DNA of 64,000 nucleotides from NCBI RefSeq assembly GCF_958979055.1, contig NC_084894.1:5399001-5463000 (forward strand), given 5' to 3'. The notes beneath the pieces are model-generated. The model was not told where the DNA came from and did not search any database. It saw nothing but the letters and a program-made list of their open reading frames with translations. Origin of the DNA: Alnus glutinosa. Its lineage: Eukaryota; Streptophyta; Magnoliopsida; Fagales; Betulaceae. Shown in pieces: positions 10,201 to 20,029 of this stretch (positions are counted from its first letter, which is position 1; every line of letters starts with the position of its first letter). The position numbers and the translations under genes were made by a program.

Positions 10201-12824
10201 ATACGAGATAAATGGCATTAAGTTTGTAGGTAATTACGCATACAAATATTTTGTTACTGCTGTACTGCTCGGCTGGTCAATGGTTGATGCTGCAATTCTG
10301 AATAGCTTTGGCATCTGTGTTATTCCAGTGTTGTTTCAGATGATGAAAAATTAATTGTGGGCAGTGAAAAATAGTACAAAAAATTTGTTACTCTCTTGTG
10401 CATGCAAGCATGATTTCTTTTATGCATTTTCACAGTTCTTAAAGTCAGCAGGCTGTAGATTCCTTTTTTGTCTCATAGAAATGCAGTTTTTCAGTAGTAT
10501 AAGATTAGATGATTGCCATGATACTCATAAGTCATCTATATTAGCTGCACCATGTGCTGCTTAACCTAATTTGATGCTCCAAATAGATAGAGCTTAAGTA
10601 TTACCCTAACGTTTCAGGTTGCTGCAGTCGCGGAGGATGTTGGAACAGCTGGTGCACTTCGGGCCATTGCCCACCGCCTGACTGCGAAGGACATCATGGT
10701 TAGCATGTAATTTATAGCTATTGATACTTATCAAAATTTATAGCTATTGACCTCTAGAAAGTTTTTTCTTACAGCTGTTGGCTTCTTATGTTTCTGCAGG
10801 TTGTGAGTGGTGATCTTGTTTCTAACGTTCCTCCCGGTGCAGTAGCGGCTGCGCATAGACGGCATGATGCAGTAGTGACTGCAATGCTATGTTCTGCTCC
10901 TGTTAGTGGACCTTCGGAGTCTGGTTCCTCTGGTGGAAAAGACAAAACTAAGAAGCCAGGACGCTACAACATTATAGGGCTGGATCCCACAAAGCAGTTC
11001 TTATTATATATAGCTACAGGTTAGATCTTCAAGATTGTGTTTTATTTAGGATGTTTGCAGTTGTGTTCCTGATGCAGCATCTTGCAACCCTTGCCAGGTG
11101 CTGAACTAGAAAATGATATTCGAATACAGAAGAACATACTCCGTGCGGTTGGCCAGGTAATGGATTGCCTTGAGTCCTTTTTTTTTTTTTCTTTTTTGCT
11201 AAACCTTTTGCAGCTGCAAATGGGCTTATGATGAACTTCATTATATATGTGTTTTGGCCTTCTTTTCTTCCTTAAAAGGAAAGTGTCCAATTTCAGTGCC
11301 TAATTTTGGTATATGTTTGCATGATTCCACTTGTTCTAACACTTTTCTGTTATTTTCATCCTTAATGTAGATGGAAATCCGAGCTGATCTCATGGATGCT
11401 CATTTGTATGCATTCAAGAGGTTTAACATGTTACTTTATTTGCTTCCCAATGATTTCCTAGCATACTTTTTTAAATTGGTTGTGTTATAGTCTTGAATAT
11501 ATCCTCCTTGATTATATCCCAGGTCTGTTCTACAAGAAGTTTTAGATCAAAAGGATACATTTCAAAGCTTAAGGCAGGATGTCTTGCCTTATCTTGTCCG
11601 GAGCCAGCTGGTTAGTTCAATATAGTCTCTGCATATTAGGTTGTTGTGAAAAACTTACCTTTCTTATAGTCTCTGAACCTGCTCATATTGCTTTCACAAA
11701 CATTAGAAGTCAGAAGTATTATTAAATGGTGCACCACAAGCAGAAGAAAATGGAAACGAGAAGGTTAATCCCCAGAAGAACCAAGTAATGCTGTCCCAAA
11801 TCCTTGCTAATGTGTCTACTCCAAGTTTTCATGAACTCTATGGATTGGGTACCAACGGTTCTGCTCGAAGAACCCATAAATGCTGTGTTTATATTGCCAG
11901 TAACAGCAAGTACTGCATGCGCTTAAATTCCATTCAAGCATTCAGTGACGTAAATCGAGATGTGAGTCAATTACACAGTTAAAGCCTGCGTTGGGTGCTA
12001 TGATGCTTAATCTGGTTGAGCTTATTTTCTGTTCTATATGGGTCAGGTCATAGGTGAGGCCAGTCATCTCTCAGGGTATTCCTTCTCTCCTCAAAACAAC
12101 ATCATCCATCCTTCAGCAGTGCTTGGGTCAAAAACAACTGTGAGTTGAATGCTCTACAAACACAGCCTTACTTCTACCACCAGTCAGTTGATTGCTTAAT
12201 ATCCATTGTTGGGGTCATTTCTTGGTGTACTCATCATGGGGTTTAATGGTCTTAGGTGGGACCACATTGTATGCTAGGCGAAGGTTCACAAATGGGTGAC
12301 AAATGTAGTGTGAAACGCTCTGTTATTGGCCGTCACTGCAGGATAGGTTCTAATGTAAAGGTATGATGATTTTTCAATGTTGATGGACAGAAGAATAGTA
12401 TATATTATCAGCTTTGTTTATCTGTAGACTACAGTATAACTGACTGCCACAATGGCATGCTTAGGATTGTCTATCATATAGTTATGATGAAAAAGAGATT
12501 CAAACTCAGATATTTGTCTCAACTCTTGGATTTTCTTCCTTCTTATTTAGGTTGCTAATTCAGTTATTATGAATCACGTCACCATTGCGGATGGATGTTC
12601 GATTCAAGGTTCTGTGATTTGCAGCAACGTACAGCTCCAAGAGCGTGTTGTATTGAAAGATTGCCAAGTAATCTCTCTTTCTCTCTCTCTCTCTCTCATG
12701 CGTGCTTGTGGATGGTGTTTCATTGTTAGATTCACTTTGCCCTTCAATCCAGGTTGGAGCAGGTTTTGTGGTTACTGCTGGGAGTGAGTGCAAAGGGGAG
12801 GCCTGGGCTAAGAAAGAGAAATGA
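7255..12824 (+). CDS. EIF2B3: Translation initiation factor eIF-2B subunit gamma, 13 exons
   Basis: The exons, all with GT-AG introns and consistent phases, are 7255-7320, 7509-7604, 7753-7830, 10618-10698, 10800-11019, 11098-11156, 11371-11420, 11523-11610, 11707-11961, 12047-12139, 12256-12360, 12551-12667 and 12753-12824. They total 1380 nt, or 459 aa, the usual plant length. The N-terminus is a nucleotidyltransferase-like fold ([19 protein letters not shown], then [20 protein letters not shown]). The C-terminal ~110 residues are left-handed beta-helix hexapeptide repeats ([20 protein letters not shown], then [20 protein letters not shown]). The protein belongs to the cytosolic GDP/GTP exchange factor for eIF2, where gamma supports catalytic epsilon. 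Intron 3 (2787 bp) is swollen by repeats at 8864-9290 and 9420-10050. No in-frame stop is present, so the gene looks functional. A second, decayed copy of the last exon lies at 12893-12934. Confidence 0.93.
8864..9290. repeat. MITE-like fragment plus GC-rich hairpin cluster in intron 3 of the eIF2B gamma gene
   Basis: The left part starts GGCCCCGTTTGGTTCG, a terminus common to plant MITEs, and repeats AATAGTCAT/GACTATTCC foldbacks, but no matching right terminus was found. From 9060 to 9282 the DNA becomes strongly GC-rich and is made of successive short palindromes built on GGGTGG...CCACCC: GGTGGTCGCACCACC, GGGGTGGTGCGACCACCCC, GGTGGTTGCGGCCACC and GGGTGGTCGACCACCC. These make open frames on both strands that are not genes. 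Confidence 0.7.
9420..10050 (-). mobile_element. L1-type LINE 3' fragment (zf-RVT domain) inside intron 3 of the eIF2B gamma gene
   Basis: Minus-strand translation of about 10040-9430 reads as the C-terminal part of a plant L1 ORF2. It contains [20 protein letters not shown] (the RNase-H/zf-RVT linker), the zinc-binding-type stretch [13 protein letters not shown], then the tail [13 protein letters not shown] and [11 protein letters not shown]. Frameshifts and stops break it. It is 5'-truncated and lies antisense to the host gene. An A-rich tract on the minus strand near 9430 is compatible with the 3' end. Confidence 0.75.
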
Positions 12825-13324
12825 ATACAAGGGAAAGTCCCTGGGTGGGAAGTGATTTGGTAATCTCTTTTTGGAATTGTGCTTTACTGTAGGTTGGAGC
12901 AGATTTTGTGGTAACTGCTAGCAGCGAGTACTAGGCGATTCCCTTGCAAGAAAAAGGGGGATTGCCAACCTCGACGAGTGTATTTATCACCTCTCATTTG
13001 CTTTCTCTGATATTGATTTTTAATTTTTTGATAGGTGCTCTGTGTTTATATTCTGTGTTTTTAATGACCAAGGCAGATCAAATAGATAGCATCAATTTTG
13101 ACAATTTATTGTAGGTATTGAATAAAAAGCTTCTCTCTCTCAATGAATGCTGTCTTTGTCTGCCTTCAGTAATTCATGCTACGAGCACCTCCATCGATCA
13201 TAATGTAGTTTAGTAATAAGATACAGGGATCTCTTATATTCTTATATTGTTGAGATGATAACCCGAATGCTAGCTCTAGCTGTTTAAAATGTACCATTAA
13301 AAAAGTATTTAGTGTCCGAATGTA
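12825..13324 (+). other. 3' region of the eIF2B gamma gene and spacer
   Basis: This holds the probable 3' UTR, the exon-like copy at 12893-12934, then AT-rich spacer. An AATAAA occurs at 13120-13125 (TTGAATAAAAAGC) and could be the poly(A) signal. Nothing else is recognised. Confidence 0.4.
12893..12934 (+). pseudogene. Duplicated terminal exon of the eIF2B gamma gene (alternative last exon or relic)
   Basis: The sequence after a good acceptor (TTTACTGTAG) at 12892 reads VGADFVVTASSEY then stop. The true last exon starts [13 protein letters not shown]. The phase is identical, so splicing exon 12 to this acceptor would give an alternative, ten-residue-shorter C-terminus lacking the final [10 protein letters not shown]. 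The two copies start 140 bp apart and both are preceded by pyrimidine-rich sequence. The shorter copy carries several substitutions. It could be a decaying tandem duplicate or a usable alternative last exon. Confidence 0.75.
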
Positions 13325-13960
13325 TTATTCAGATGAAATAGAAAGTGTACAGATCCATATTTTGGCAAATTCGATGGTTTTCTTTCCATCGTGAGTCTTA
13401 CTGAAGAAATGCCTGAAGTAATATGAGAAGACAAGGTGCTTGTACATTGGTTTCTCTCCACCTTCTAAAACTTCCGGCAAAGGTCCAATAATGGCATCGT
13501 GTCCTGGGTTAACAAAAATGGGGATTGAAACTCTATTCTTGCTTTTGTTTACAAATGCCAGGTGCTCAATGCTTTTGTACTTGTCATTGCTCATTATCTG
13601 TAGCACATCCCCAATGTTGATGATAAGAGCTGCATCCCTGAACTGGGGGGATATGTATCCAGCTATCCTCTCTAGTACTTCCTCGCACGTAAAGCCCACC
13701 GGTCTCATCTTGAAGGAGGATGGTTATCATTGATATATCAGAGTGACGGCTTACTCCGGCCGTGAGCTCGGGGCTTGGACAGCAAGGATAGTAAATGAGG
13801 TTTAAGTCTCATTTCCCCCACTAACATATATTCCTTTGCTTTGTCAATGTCTCTCACGTTCAGTCTCTTCAATAGCACATCTAAGATCCTTCTGATCACA
13901 AGATCAGCCCTCTTCATGTATTCTATCGCTTGATCCCTACATAAAAGCACCGATTATTCT
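13325..13960 (-). pseudogene. 2-oxoglutarate/Fe(II) dioxygenase pseudogene (feruloyl-CoA 6'-hydroxylase-like)
   Basis: On the minus strand the 5' part (13950-13810) reads QAIEYMKRADLVIRRILDVL and KRLNVRDIDKAKEYM. After a frame change comes the Fe-ligand region with RHSDIS, then after another change [20 protein letters not shown] followed by SIEHLAFVN. The latter carries the second metal His and, further on, the Arg-x-Ser that binds 2-oxoglutarate ([10 protein letters not shown]). The C-terminal [20 protein letters not shown] and [17 protein letters not shown] fit the F6'H/S8H family of coumarin pathway enzymes. At least two frameshifts and the absence of a recognisable first exon make this a pseudogene. 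The EHR usually found here is EHL. Confidence 0.85.
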
Positions 13961-14769
13961 TGGAAAAAATACTACATAGACATAATTTGAATGGTAAAAT
14001 AGTAGATCAAGACCCGTCATCGCGTAGATCTCGTACTCTCTATGACGCTTACAAGAAATCAACTCATTTGAATGAGTTTTAACATTTGTTTCAAGCTCGT
14101 CTTTATCACAATGATCAGTTTCAGACGGTTCAGAGCCTAATGAAGTATTGCACATTTGATCTACTAAACAAGCTCACTTGTTGACAAAAGAATACTCAAC
14201 AAAACTAATACAAAGAACTCTACCTATTTCTTGCCCTTCAAAGTCACAGATTTAAATAGTCATGTCCCCTTGAAAGATTTTATATTTCCCTTTTAAGTCC
14301 GTAATCGAAAAAAGAAAAAAGAAAAAAGAAAAAAAAAGAGCCTAATTCGAGTCATAGGGTTCTTTCTTGGGACCATTCATTTCTCACAATCAAAGAAAAG
14401 GGGAGAAAACATTCTTGAAAATTATGAGAGAAAATTACACTTACCACTCTTTATGTTTGATCACTTTTACAATTATACTCTTAAACTTTTTGTAATTTTA
14501 GTGGATGGGTGAAATTGAAAAAAATTTAAAAGATACACTAAATTGAGAGCTTTTGAAGTTTAGAAAGGTAATTGCAAAAACAACAATTTAAAGGGGTTAA
14601 GTGAAGTTTCCTCTTTTCTTTTTATTTTTTTTTTCTTGTCAAACACCTAGTGAGTTCTGGATTAGAATCCTCTACAATTTTAGAGAAATTTTGAATTATC
14701 AAATTATATAAATTCAAACACTTTTTTACATCGATCGGCTTGAAAAATGCTACATATTAAAGATATAAC
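13961..14769. other. AT-rich spacer upstream of the dioxygenase pseudogene
   Basis: This would be the position of intron 1 and exon 1 of the dioxygenase, but I could not recognise a first exon. There are A-rich simple repeats (AAAAAAGAAAAAAGAAAAAA near 14310-14335) and otherwise featureless AT-rich DNA. Confidence 0.35.
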
Positions 14770-15409
14770 ATGTTATCGAGACAAAAAATAAAAAAATAAA
14801 AAATCCAAAAGGCTTTTTATTTACTAAACAAAAAGACAGTTTTTTACTCAAAACTTTTATACGACATAAAGCGTAAGAACCTGATAAAAATATACTAAAT
14901 TCTCATTATTAACATGCTACATTTTTAATATGTACCATTTTTCATGTCGTTCAATGCATGAAACGACCTAAATTCACATAATTTGAAAAGAGATCCCGAT
15001 CGGTGGGTTCCAAAGCAAAATCCAAGAGCCATGCACACAAAATTGGATCAAAATTGAAAATCCCCGGCAATTTAGAGAAATTGTGAGGATAGCTTTTCTA
15101 ATAATCCAGGCCGTTAGACTTGGAACATGAAACTTGCTTTTTGTGTTATGGAATGGAAGCAAGTTAAGCAACCCAAATCTCACATTTTCTTCCAATCCAA
15201 ACCCTTTTCAACTTCTACTGCAACACGTAGAAACTAAAAGGAAGCTCTACGGCCTGAATCAAATATGCAAGTTTCTAAAATTAAAAAATCAAAGATAAAG
15301 CTGTACGGTCTGAATTGCTGTGTAAGCATTCCTTAAAAAAGCTGAATACAGATGCAAGACTCTTCCTTTTCTCCTCTCTTTTCTATGTATTCCTTAAAAA
15401 AGTTGAATA

Positions 15410-15453
15410 CAGTTGGATCCGAGAACCGCCGGATCGGTTCTCGGATCCAACTG
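15410..15453. repeat. Perfect palindrome with 19-bp arms and 6-bp loop
   Basis: The arm CAGTTGGATCCGAGAACCG is followed by CCGGAT and the exact reverse complement CGGTTCTCGGATCCAACTG. Copy 2 of the surrounding repeat lacks it, so it was gained in copy 1. It may be the end of a foldback insertion. Confidence 0.95.
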
Positions 15454-15584
15454 TCCAAGCCCAGTTTGGACAGCCTAGTCGAACCTACTCTACCTCATGT
15501 CCTCCGTCCTCGTGGCCTGTGCCGCCTGTGGGATGAGGCGGTGCCGGTGAGCAGTGGCCACTAGCCAGTGAGCCAGTGAGTAGG

Positions 15585-15752
15585 AACGTGTTCGTCGGGT
15601 TTGTGTCGTGTAACCCGATTCATTATTGGGTCGTGTTCGGGTTTGAAGTTATGACCCGATTAATAATCGGGTCAGGTTCGTGTTGAACCCGATTATGTAA
15701 TCGGATCAGCCGGGTCGACACGAACCCGACTCGCTGACTCGAATTACCAAGC
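15585..15752. repeat. Palindrome-rich GGGTCGTGT-type repeat
   Basis: Alternating GGGTCGTGTTCGGGTT, AACCCGAT and ATCGGGTC motifs form nested inverted repeats ending CGACACGAACCCGAC, then CGAATTACCAAGCCTA. The style is shared by the stretches at 22500-22600 and 61500-61800 (ACCCGNNNAATGGGTCGGGT and CCTCGACATGACTTAAACTC). These are a dispersed, non-coding plant repeat, probably MITE-like. Confidence 0.6.
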
Positions 15753-16399
15753 CTAATTTAAAGTCGTCAATGTTACCTTAAAGAAAGTGAATGAGCTCAC
15801 TAGCATATAAAGCCCGCGAGACCATTAATTATTGAGACGTGCTATACATCATCTCTTTGTCTTTTCTGTCATTTATTCACTTTTTGAAATTACCATTAAA
15901 TCTGTGAGGCCATATGGATCCACATATGAACCCATAGACTTTTTGCTCTTGTAAAATAAAGGTATTCAGCCTTTGTGTAATTTTGAGAAAAAGCCTGATT
16001 TCTATTTGGTTTTTGAGATAATTACACTTAACCCCCCTGATTTATCCATGGTGTGGCGATTTACCCCCCAATGTACCAAAATTGGAACATGACTCCCCCG
16101 AACTTGCCAACGTGTGACAAAATCGACCTTCCATCCAGTCGCCCGTTCGTTTGGACGGCAAGTCGGTCACGTGCAAGTCACGTGACCGTTTAAGACAGAA
16201 ACCCTCCCCAAAATACCCCCGCCTCATCCAGTCTTTATACCCCCGTGCGTGTTTGACTTTTCGAAATGAGAGGGACCATTTTTCGCACATTTTTCTCATC
16301 TTCTTCACCAACGGCTCTCTGCAAGAACTAGGAACTAGGGTTTTCGAACTGGGCTTCCGATTTTCGACATTTCTGACCAGTTTCACAACATTTCCCGAA

Positions 16400-17483
16400 G
16401 ATGCAACCATCGACACTGCTTCTACGAAGTCGGAGTCGACAAGGAGTGGGCAACTTCTACAGTAAAGCCGATTTGTTATTGCGAGCATCCGGCTTGTATG
16501 TTAACCTCCTATACCGAAAAGAATTTCGGTAGAAGGTTTGTAAAATGCCAGAATTACAAGGTAATTTAGGGTTTAGACTTTTAAGTGTATATTTTCAGCT
16601 GGGTATGTCGCATATCTGTTAACCGAAAATCTACAGCAATATTTAAGAAGAACAATGCTGCTTAGTTCAATTCTACCTTTTACTGTACTTATATAAATTT
16701 TTTTTTTTAAAAAAAATGGACTGGGTTGATTTTTATTTGGCAGTAACGTTTCAAATTTTTAGTTGAAAATGTTACTGTACTATGAAGGTTAAGTTGTGGC
16801 TTAAGAGATATAATGTACGTTTTTATTTATTTATTTATGGCCCCATTTGTCATGCAACTATTGTAGTTTTTTTTTTTTGGAGCATGTATTATCCTTTGAT
16901 AATTTTTTGAAGATTAATGAGTTTTTTTGAAATGATATGGAAAAGTGAATAAATAACCTATGACGATTAATTTTCAAATAACATAAGCTAGAAATAACCT
17001 TTGTTACTGTTTGTTTATTTTTTATTTTATTTTTTGATTTATTTTTTGTTATCGTTTTGCAGATAAACCGAGCTTGTGGTTTTTGGCAATGGGTTGATCC
17101 CAAAATATGTTCACATGGAGAGAGGGTGGTAGGTCGTTTGCGTGAGTGGCATGTAAGTTTAATTCAAGAAGCTGAACGATGTCGTACAATGGTTGAAACT
17201 GAAGTTACAAAGTTGAAGGCGAATATGGGGATAGAGGAAGCCGGAACGATTCCGACTTATAGTTGAAGCTGAAGTTCCAAAGTCGAGAGCAAATATGGAG
17301 ATTGAAAATGCTGCCCTTCGAAAAGAAATGGAGATTCAGGGGATCAATTACCAAACAATGAAGAAGATTTATAAGACAATAATTGTATGTACATGGATAT
17401 TGATGATTGTGTATCTGTTTATGGTTGGATCAGAATCAAAGGGTGTATTCGATTCCAAACATGATCGTATGTTGTTACCATGA
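16400..17483 (+). pseudogene. GRF-type zinc-finger protein pseudogene with C-terminal membrane segment
   Basis: An exon-like stretch (about 16460-16560) reads CYCEHPACMLTSYTEKNFGR then RFVKCQNYK, the first half of a GRF zinc finger, followed by GTAATT. After a ~500-bp intron ending in GCAG (17062), the second half ACGFWQWVDPKICSHGERVV continues into a coiled-coil-like stretch. After a stop and frame change comes MEIENAALRKEMEIQ with the hydrophobic segment TIIVCTWILMIVYLFMV. This order (GRF finger, coiled coil, one transmembrane segment) is typical of small plant GRF proteins, often repeat-associated. The N-terminal Ser/Thr-rich stretch STKSESTRSGQLLQ lies in a different frame from the finger. 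At least two lesions are visible. Confidence 0.65.
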
Positions 17484-18566
17484 AGATTTAGGGTGATGAT
17501 GTTTAGGGTTTAGGGTGATGTTGTTTTGGGCAGGGTTTATGGTGATTTTATTTTGTACACATCATCCATTTTTTGTATGTATTTATGGTGCTGTTGTTTA
17601 GGGTGGTGTTAAATGTTACTTTATGTGTTGAACCTGAACTTATTTGAGTCCGGTTGTGTGATATTGTAGCCAAGCATGTCCACTCTAATTTTGTGTTAAG
17701 CATAATTACCACACCATAAATCAAACCTGTCCAAACCCATTTACCAAAACCTGCATATCAAAACCATGCTTTCACCAAAACCATGCATACCAAAACCATG
17801 CATTTACCACACCATAAACCAAAATCTGTCCAAACATACCAAAGCCATGCATTTACCAAATCTGTCCAAACATACCAAAACCATGCATTTACTACACCAT
17901 AAACCAAACCTGTCCAATTTTCATCAGCCAAACCAAAAGTGTCCAATTTTTTAAAGACACCGAAATCTGTCAAAAAAAAAAAAAATCAGCATGCAATTCC
18001 AACTACTTACATAAACTACATGTCCAACCCTTTCCTATATACAAAATGCCATTATATTCCAAAAAACAAAAACATGTCCAATATCAGAAACTTCAATGCT
18101 TCCATTCTGGTCTTTTCCTTTTCGGCTTTGACTCCATGATCTGTAATCCTTTTTCAATGGTATGGGCGATCCTTTTTCTCGGCTCCTCCGGGTTTGTCGG
18201 ATTGCTACGGGTCCTCCACGATCGGGCTGGGTCTCTCAAGTCTCGGGTCTCTCTTCCTTTCTCGGTATCTCCCTCTCTCCCACAGTCTCTCATCTCTTTG
18301 TTTTGGGTCATAGAGAAGAGTAAAACGATGGGCCAGGAAGGCGAAGAAAGGGAGAAGAAGCGAAGAGAAGAAAAAAAGTAGGAAGAAAGAACTGGAATTT
18401 CTCTCATCAGAATCTCTCATTTTTTTCTCTACGTTATACAGTCAGTAAGAAGAAGAAAAGAGTAACAAATATTAAAAAAGAAAGGAGAATAGAGGATGAA
18501 GTGCGAGGTATCAAAGAGATGAAGCCTCACTTAAGAGAAAATGCCCCCCGCACAAAGTTGTGCATA
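17484..18566. other. Spacer with minisatellite and CT-rich block
   Basis: Beyond the minisatellite at 17695-17960, a CT-rich block at about 18180-18300 (TCTCTTCCTTTCTCGG) becomes GA-rich at 18330-18400. It resembles a plant 5' leader. Open frames there exist on both strands, but none has a recognisable domain and none is called. Confidence 0.35.
17695..17960. repeat. Imperfect minisatellite based on ACCAAAACCATGCATTTACC
   Basis: Units such as ACCAAAACCATGCAT, TTACCACACCATAAACCAAA and TCTGTCCAAACATACCAAA recur about six times in varying order. Apparent frames in both directions are a by-product of the repeat. Confidence 0.8.
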
Positions 18567-18794
18567 CATTACAAAAAAAAAAGCAAATTCTGGACTGTTT
18601 AAAACCGTCCAGAAATGCGAAAAAACCGTCTGGAATTGATATAACGCCACTAAATAAATTTCTGGACAGTTTGAACAAAACTGTCTGGAATTCCAGACGG
18701 TTTTGTCCAAACCGTCCCTAACTAATTATGGACGGTTTGGGACCAAACCGTCCAGAAAATTATGGACGGTTTGGTCCTAAACCGTCCAGATTTA

Positions 18795-18830
<36 letters not shown>

Positions 18831-19852
18831 CCGGTTCCCTTTTAATTTTTATTAATATAATTGATTATATAATGAAAATTCTCTGGACGGTTCGGTTCCA
18901 CTGCTTGGGGGTTTCAGCAGGATAGGGCCCAAGAGGGACCGTCGCCATTGTTGGGGTAGAGCCAGGAGGGACCGTCGCCGTCGGTGACGAACATGCAGAG
19001 GTCGAAAGGCCTTGGAGGGGCGTGGGGATGCGGCGGACAGCCGGGAAGAGTGGGCCAAGGAAGTGCGGCATGGACCCTGGGGTACATTCGGCGCATTGAG
19101 GCTCTTCACGATCTGCTGCGCTGTGGCCAGGACTCGATCCTCTCCGCCTGTATTGACGCTCGTCGTGGTCGTGGTGGCCATTTCCAGTTTCAGATTCTTG
19201 GGGTTTCAGTCTCAGAGACAGAGAAAAATGGTTCGGTATCAGGAAATTAGGGATTAGAAATTTGGGGATAGGAATAGCGATAGCGAGGCCATTTTCTCTT
19301 TTCTTTGTTGGGTTTGCGTGAGTGCGTGTGTTTGGGTTTCGGAGGAGCTGAGGTTGACGCTGAAATGAAGAGAAGTGGTGGCCATGGGGGGGAGGGTTTC
19401 TGGCCGGTTGTGATGTTTCAGGCCAGATCGATTTTTCTATATACATATGTTTTTTTTTGGCTGTAAAGGAAATGGGCGGTTGTGATTTTGGCTGGGAAAA
19501 AATTTGGATGGATGTGGTTAAATTTGGGGACATCACACGGATTGATGATATGGCATGAAAAAAAAATTTCCAGACAGTTTTAAATGAAACCGTCTGGAAA
19601 TGAAATTTTATGGACGGTTTGGTAAAAACCGTCCATAAAATTCTCTAAGAATAACATTTATAGACGGTTTCATCCAAAACTGTCTAGAAATGTTAAATTC
19701 CATACGGTTTAGTTAAAACCGTCTGCAATTTTATGGACGGTTTAATAAAACCGTCCATAATAAATTTTTTACAGACGGTTTTGAAAAAACTGTTTGCAAA
19801 TTTTTTTTTTCTAGACGGTTTTAAAAACCGTCTAGAAAAAAACCGTCCATAA

Positions 19853-19890
<38 letters not shown>

Positions 19891-19895
19891 TAGTG
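18567..19895. mobile_element. Non-autonomous CACTA (En/Spm) element with captured gene fragment
   Basis: The left end CATTACAAAAAAAA and right end TTTTTTTGTAGTG (reverse complement CACTACAAAAAA) are flanked by the 3-bp target duplication ATA (18564-18566 and 19896-19898). Both subterminal regions carry dense direct and inverted copies of AAACCGTCCAGAAAT/GGACGGTTT (18596-18795 and 19570-19855), typical CACTA transposase-binding arrays. There is no transposase gene. The GC-rich centre (18890-19400) looks like captured host exon and leader sequence, making it a Pack-CACTA type. Length is 1329 bp. Confidence 0.9.
18852..19181 (-). pseudogene. Captured gene 5' end inside the CACTA element (EXO70-like N-terminus?)
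   Basis: A 109-codon minus-strand frame begins MATTTTTSVNTGGEDRVLAT, then AQQIVKSLN, which from memory resembles the N-terminus of plant EXO70 exocyst subunits. The downstream part (AHSSRLSAASPRPSKAF and on) does not match and probably comes from another source. Upstream on the same strand (19182-19480) is pyrimidine- and C-rich sequence like a 5' leader. The frame runs to the left CACTA subterminal array, where it ends. Whether it is transcribed is unknown. The EXO70 assignment rests on a short stretch and is tentative. Confidence 0.45.
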
Positions 19896-19915
19896 ATAAC
19901 TGGGTTTTTTTTTTT

Positions 19916-19988
19916 GGAGAAGGGGGATTCAAATTAGTGACCTCCGCTTCATGAGGCGTGCTCCCCACCCGATTGAGCTACCGGATTC
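19916..19988 (-). tRNA. tRNA-like sequence or pseudo-tRNA (CAT in the anticodon position)
   Basis: The minus strand reads GAATCCGGTAGCTCAATCGG, then GTGGGGAGCACGCCTCATGA, then AGCGGAGGTC, and ends with TTTGAATCCCCCTTCTCC. A-box-like (TAGCTCAATCGGGTGGGGAGC region) and B-box-like (ATTTGAATCCC) promoter elements are in place. The anticodon stem and acceptor stem pair poorly, so a functional tRNA is unlikely; a tRNA-derived repeat is more probable. It directly abuts the target site of the CACTA element. Confidence 0.4.
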
Positions 19989-20029
19989 TTTTGTCTTATT
20001 ATTAAGTTTTAAATTCTATTTTAAGACAT

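Larger units (their letters stand above)
14770..16016. repeat. Segmental repeat copy 1, carrying an ALMT exon-6 fragment (partner 45118-46303)
   Basis: Long stretches match 45118-46303: for example CTAAACAAAAAGACAGTTTT, GAAATTGTGAGGATAG, CCATTAATTATTGAGA, and the tail AATTTTGAGAAAAAGC. At 15008-15044 the sequence TTCCAAAGCAAAATCCAAGA plus GCCATG matches the start of ALMT exon 6 (25251-25276). The end of the repeat, CTTAAAGAAAGTGAATGAGC (15778-15797), matches the ALMT 3' flank (25733 on). Each copy therefore looks like a heavily deleted ALMT 3' end. Copy 1 also holds an inserted palindromic block (15410-15760). Confidence 0.75.

Noticed and set aside
13440-13733. 97-codon plus-strand frame
   Set aside because: It is the antisense of the dioxygenase pseudogene, whose motifs are clear on the minus strand.
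16042-16488. 148-codon minus-strand frame
   Set aside because: It is opposite the GRF-finger pseudogene leader and shows no known motif, so it looks like a shadow.
18046-18420. Lys/Glu-rich and Ser/Leu-rich frames in the CT/GA block
   Set aside because: These are low-complexity composition artefacts without domains.
19916-19988. Functional tRNA-Met (CAT)
   Set aside because: The A- and B-box-like sequences are present, but acceptor and anticodon stems pair poorly, so it is listed only as tRNA-like.
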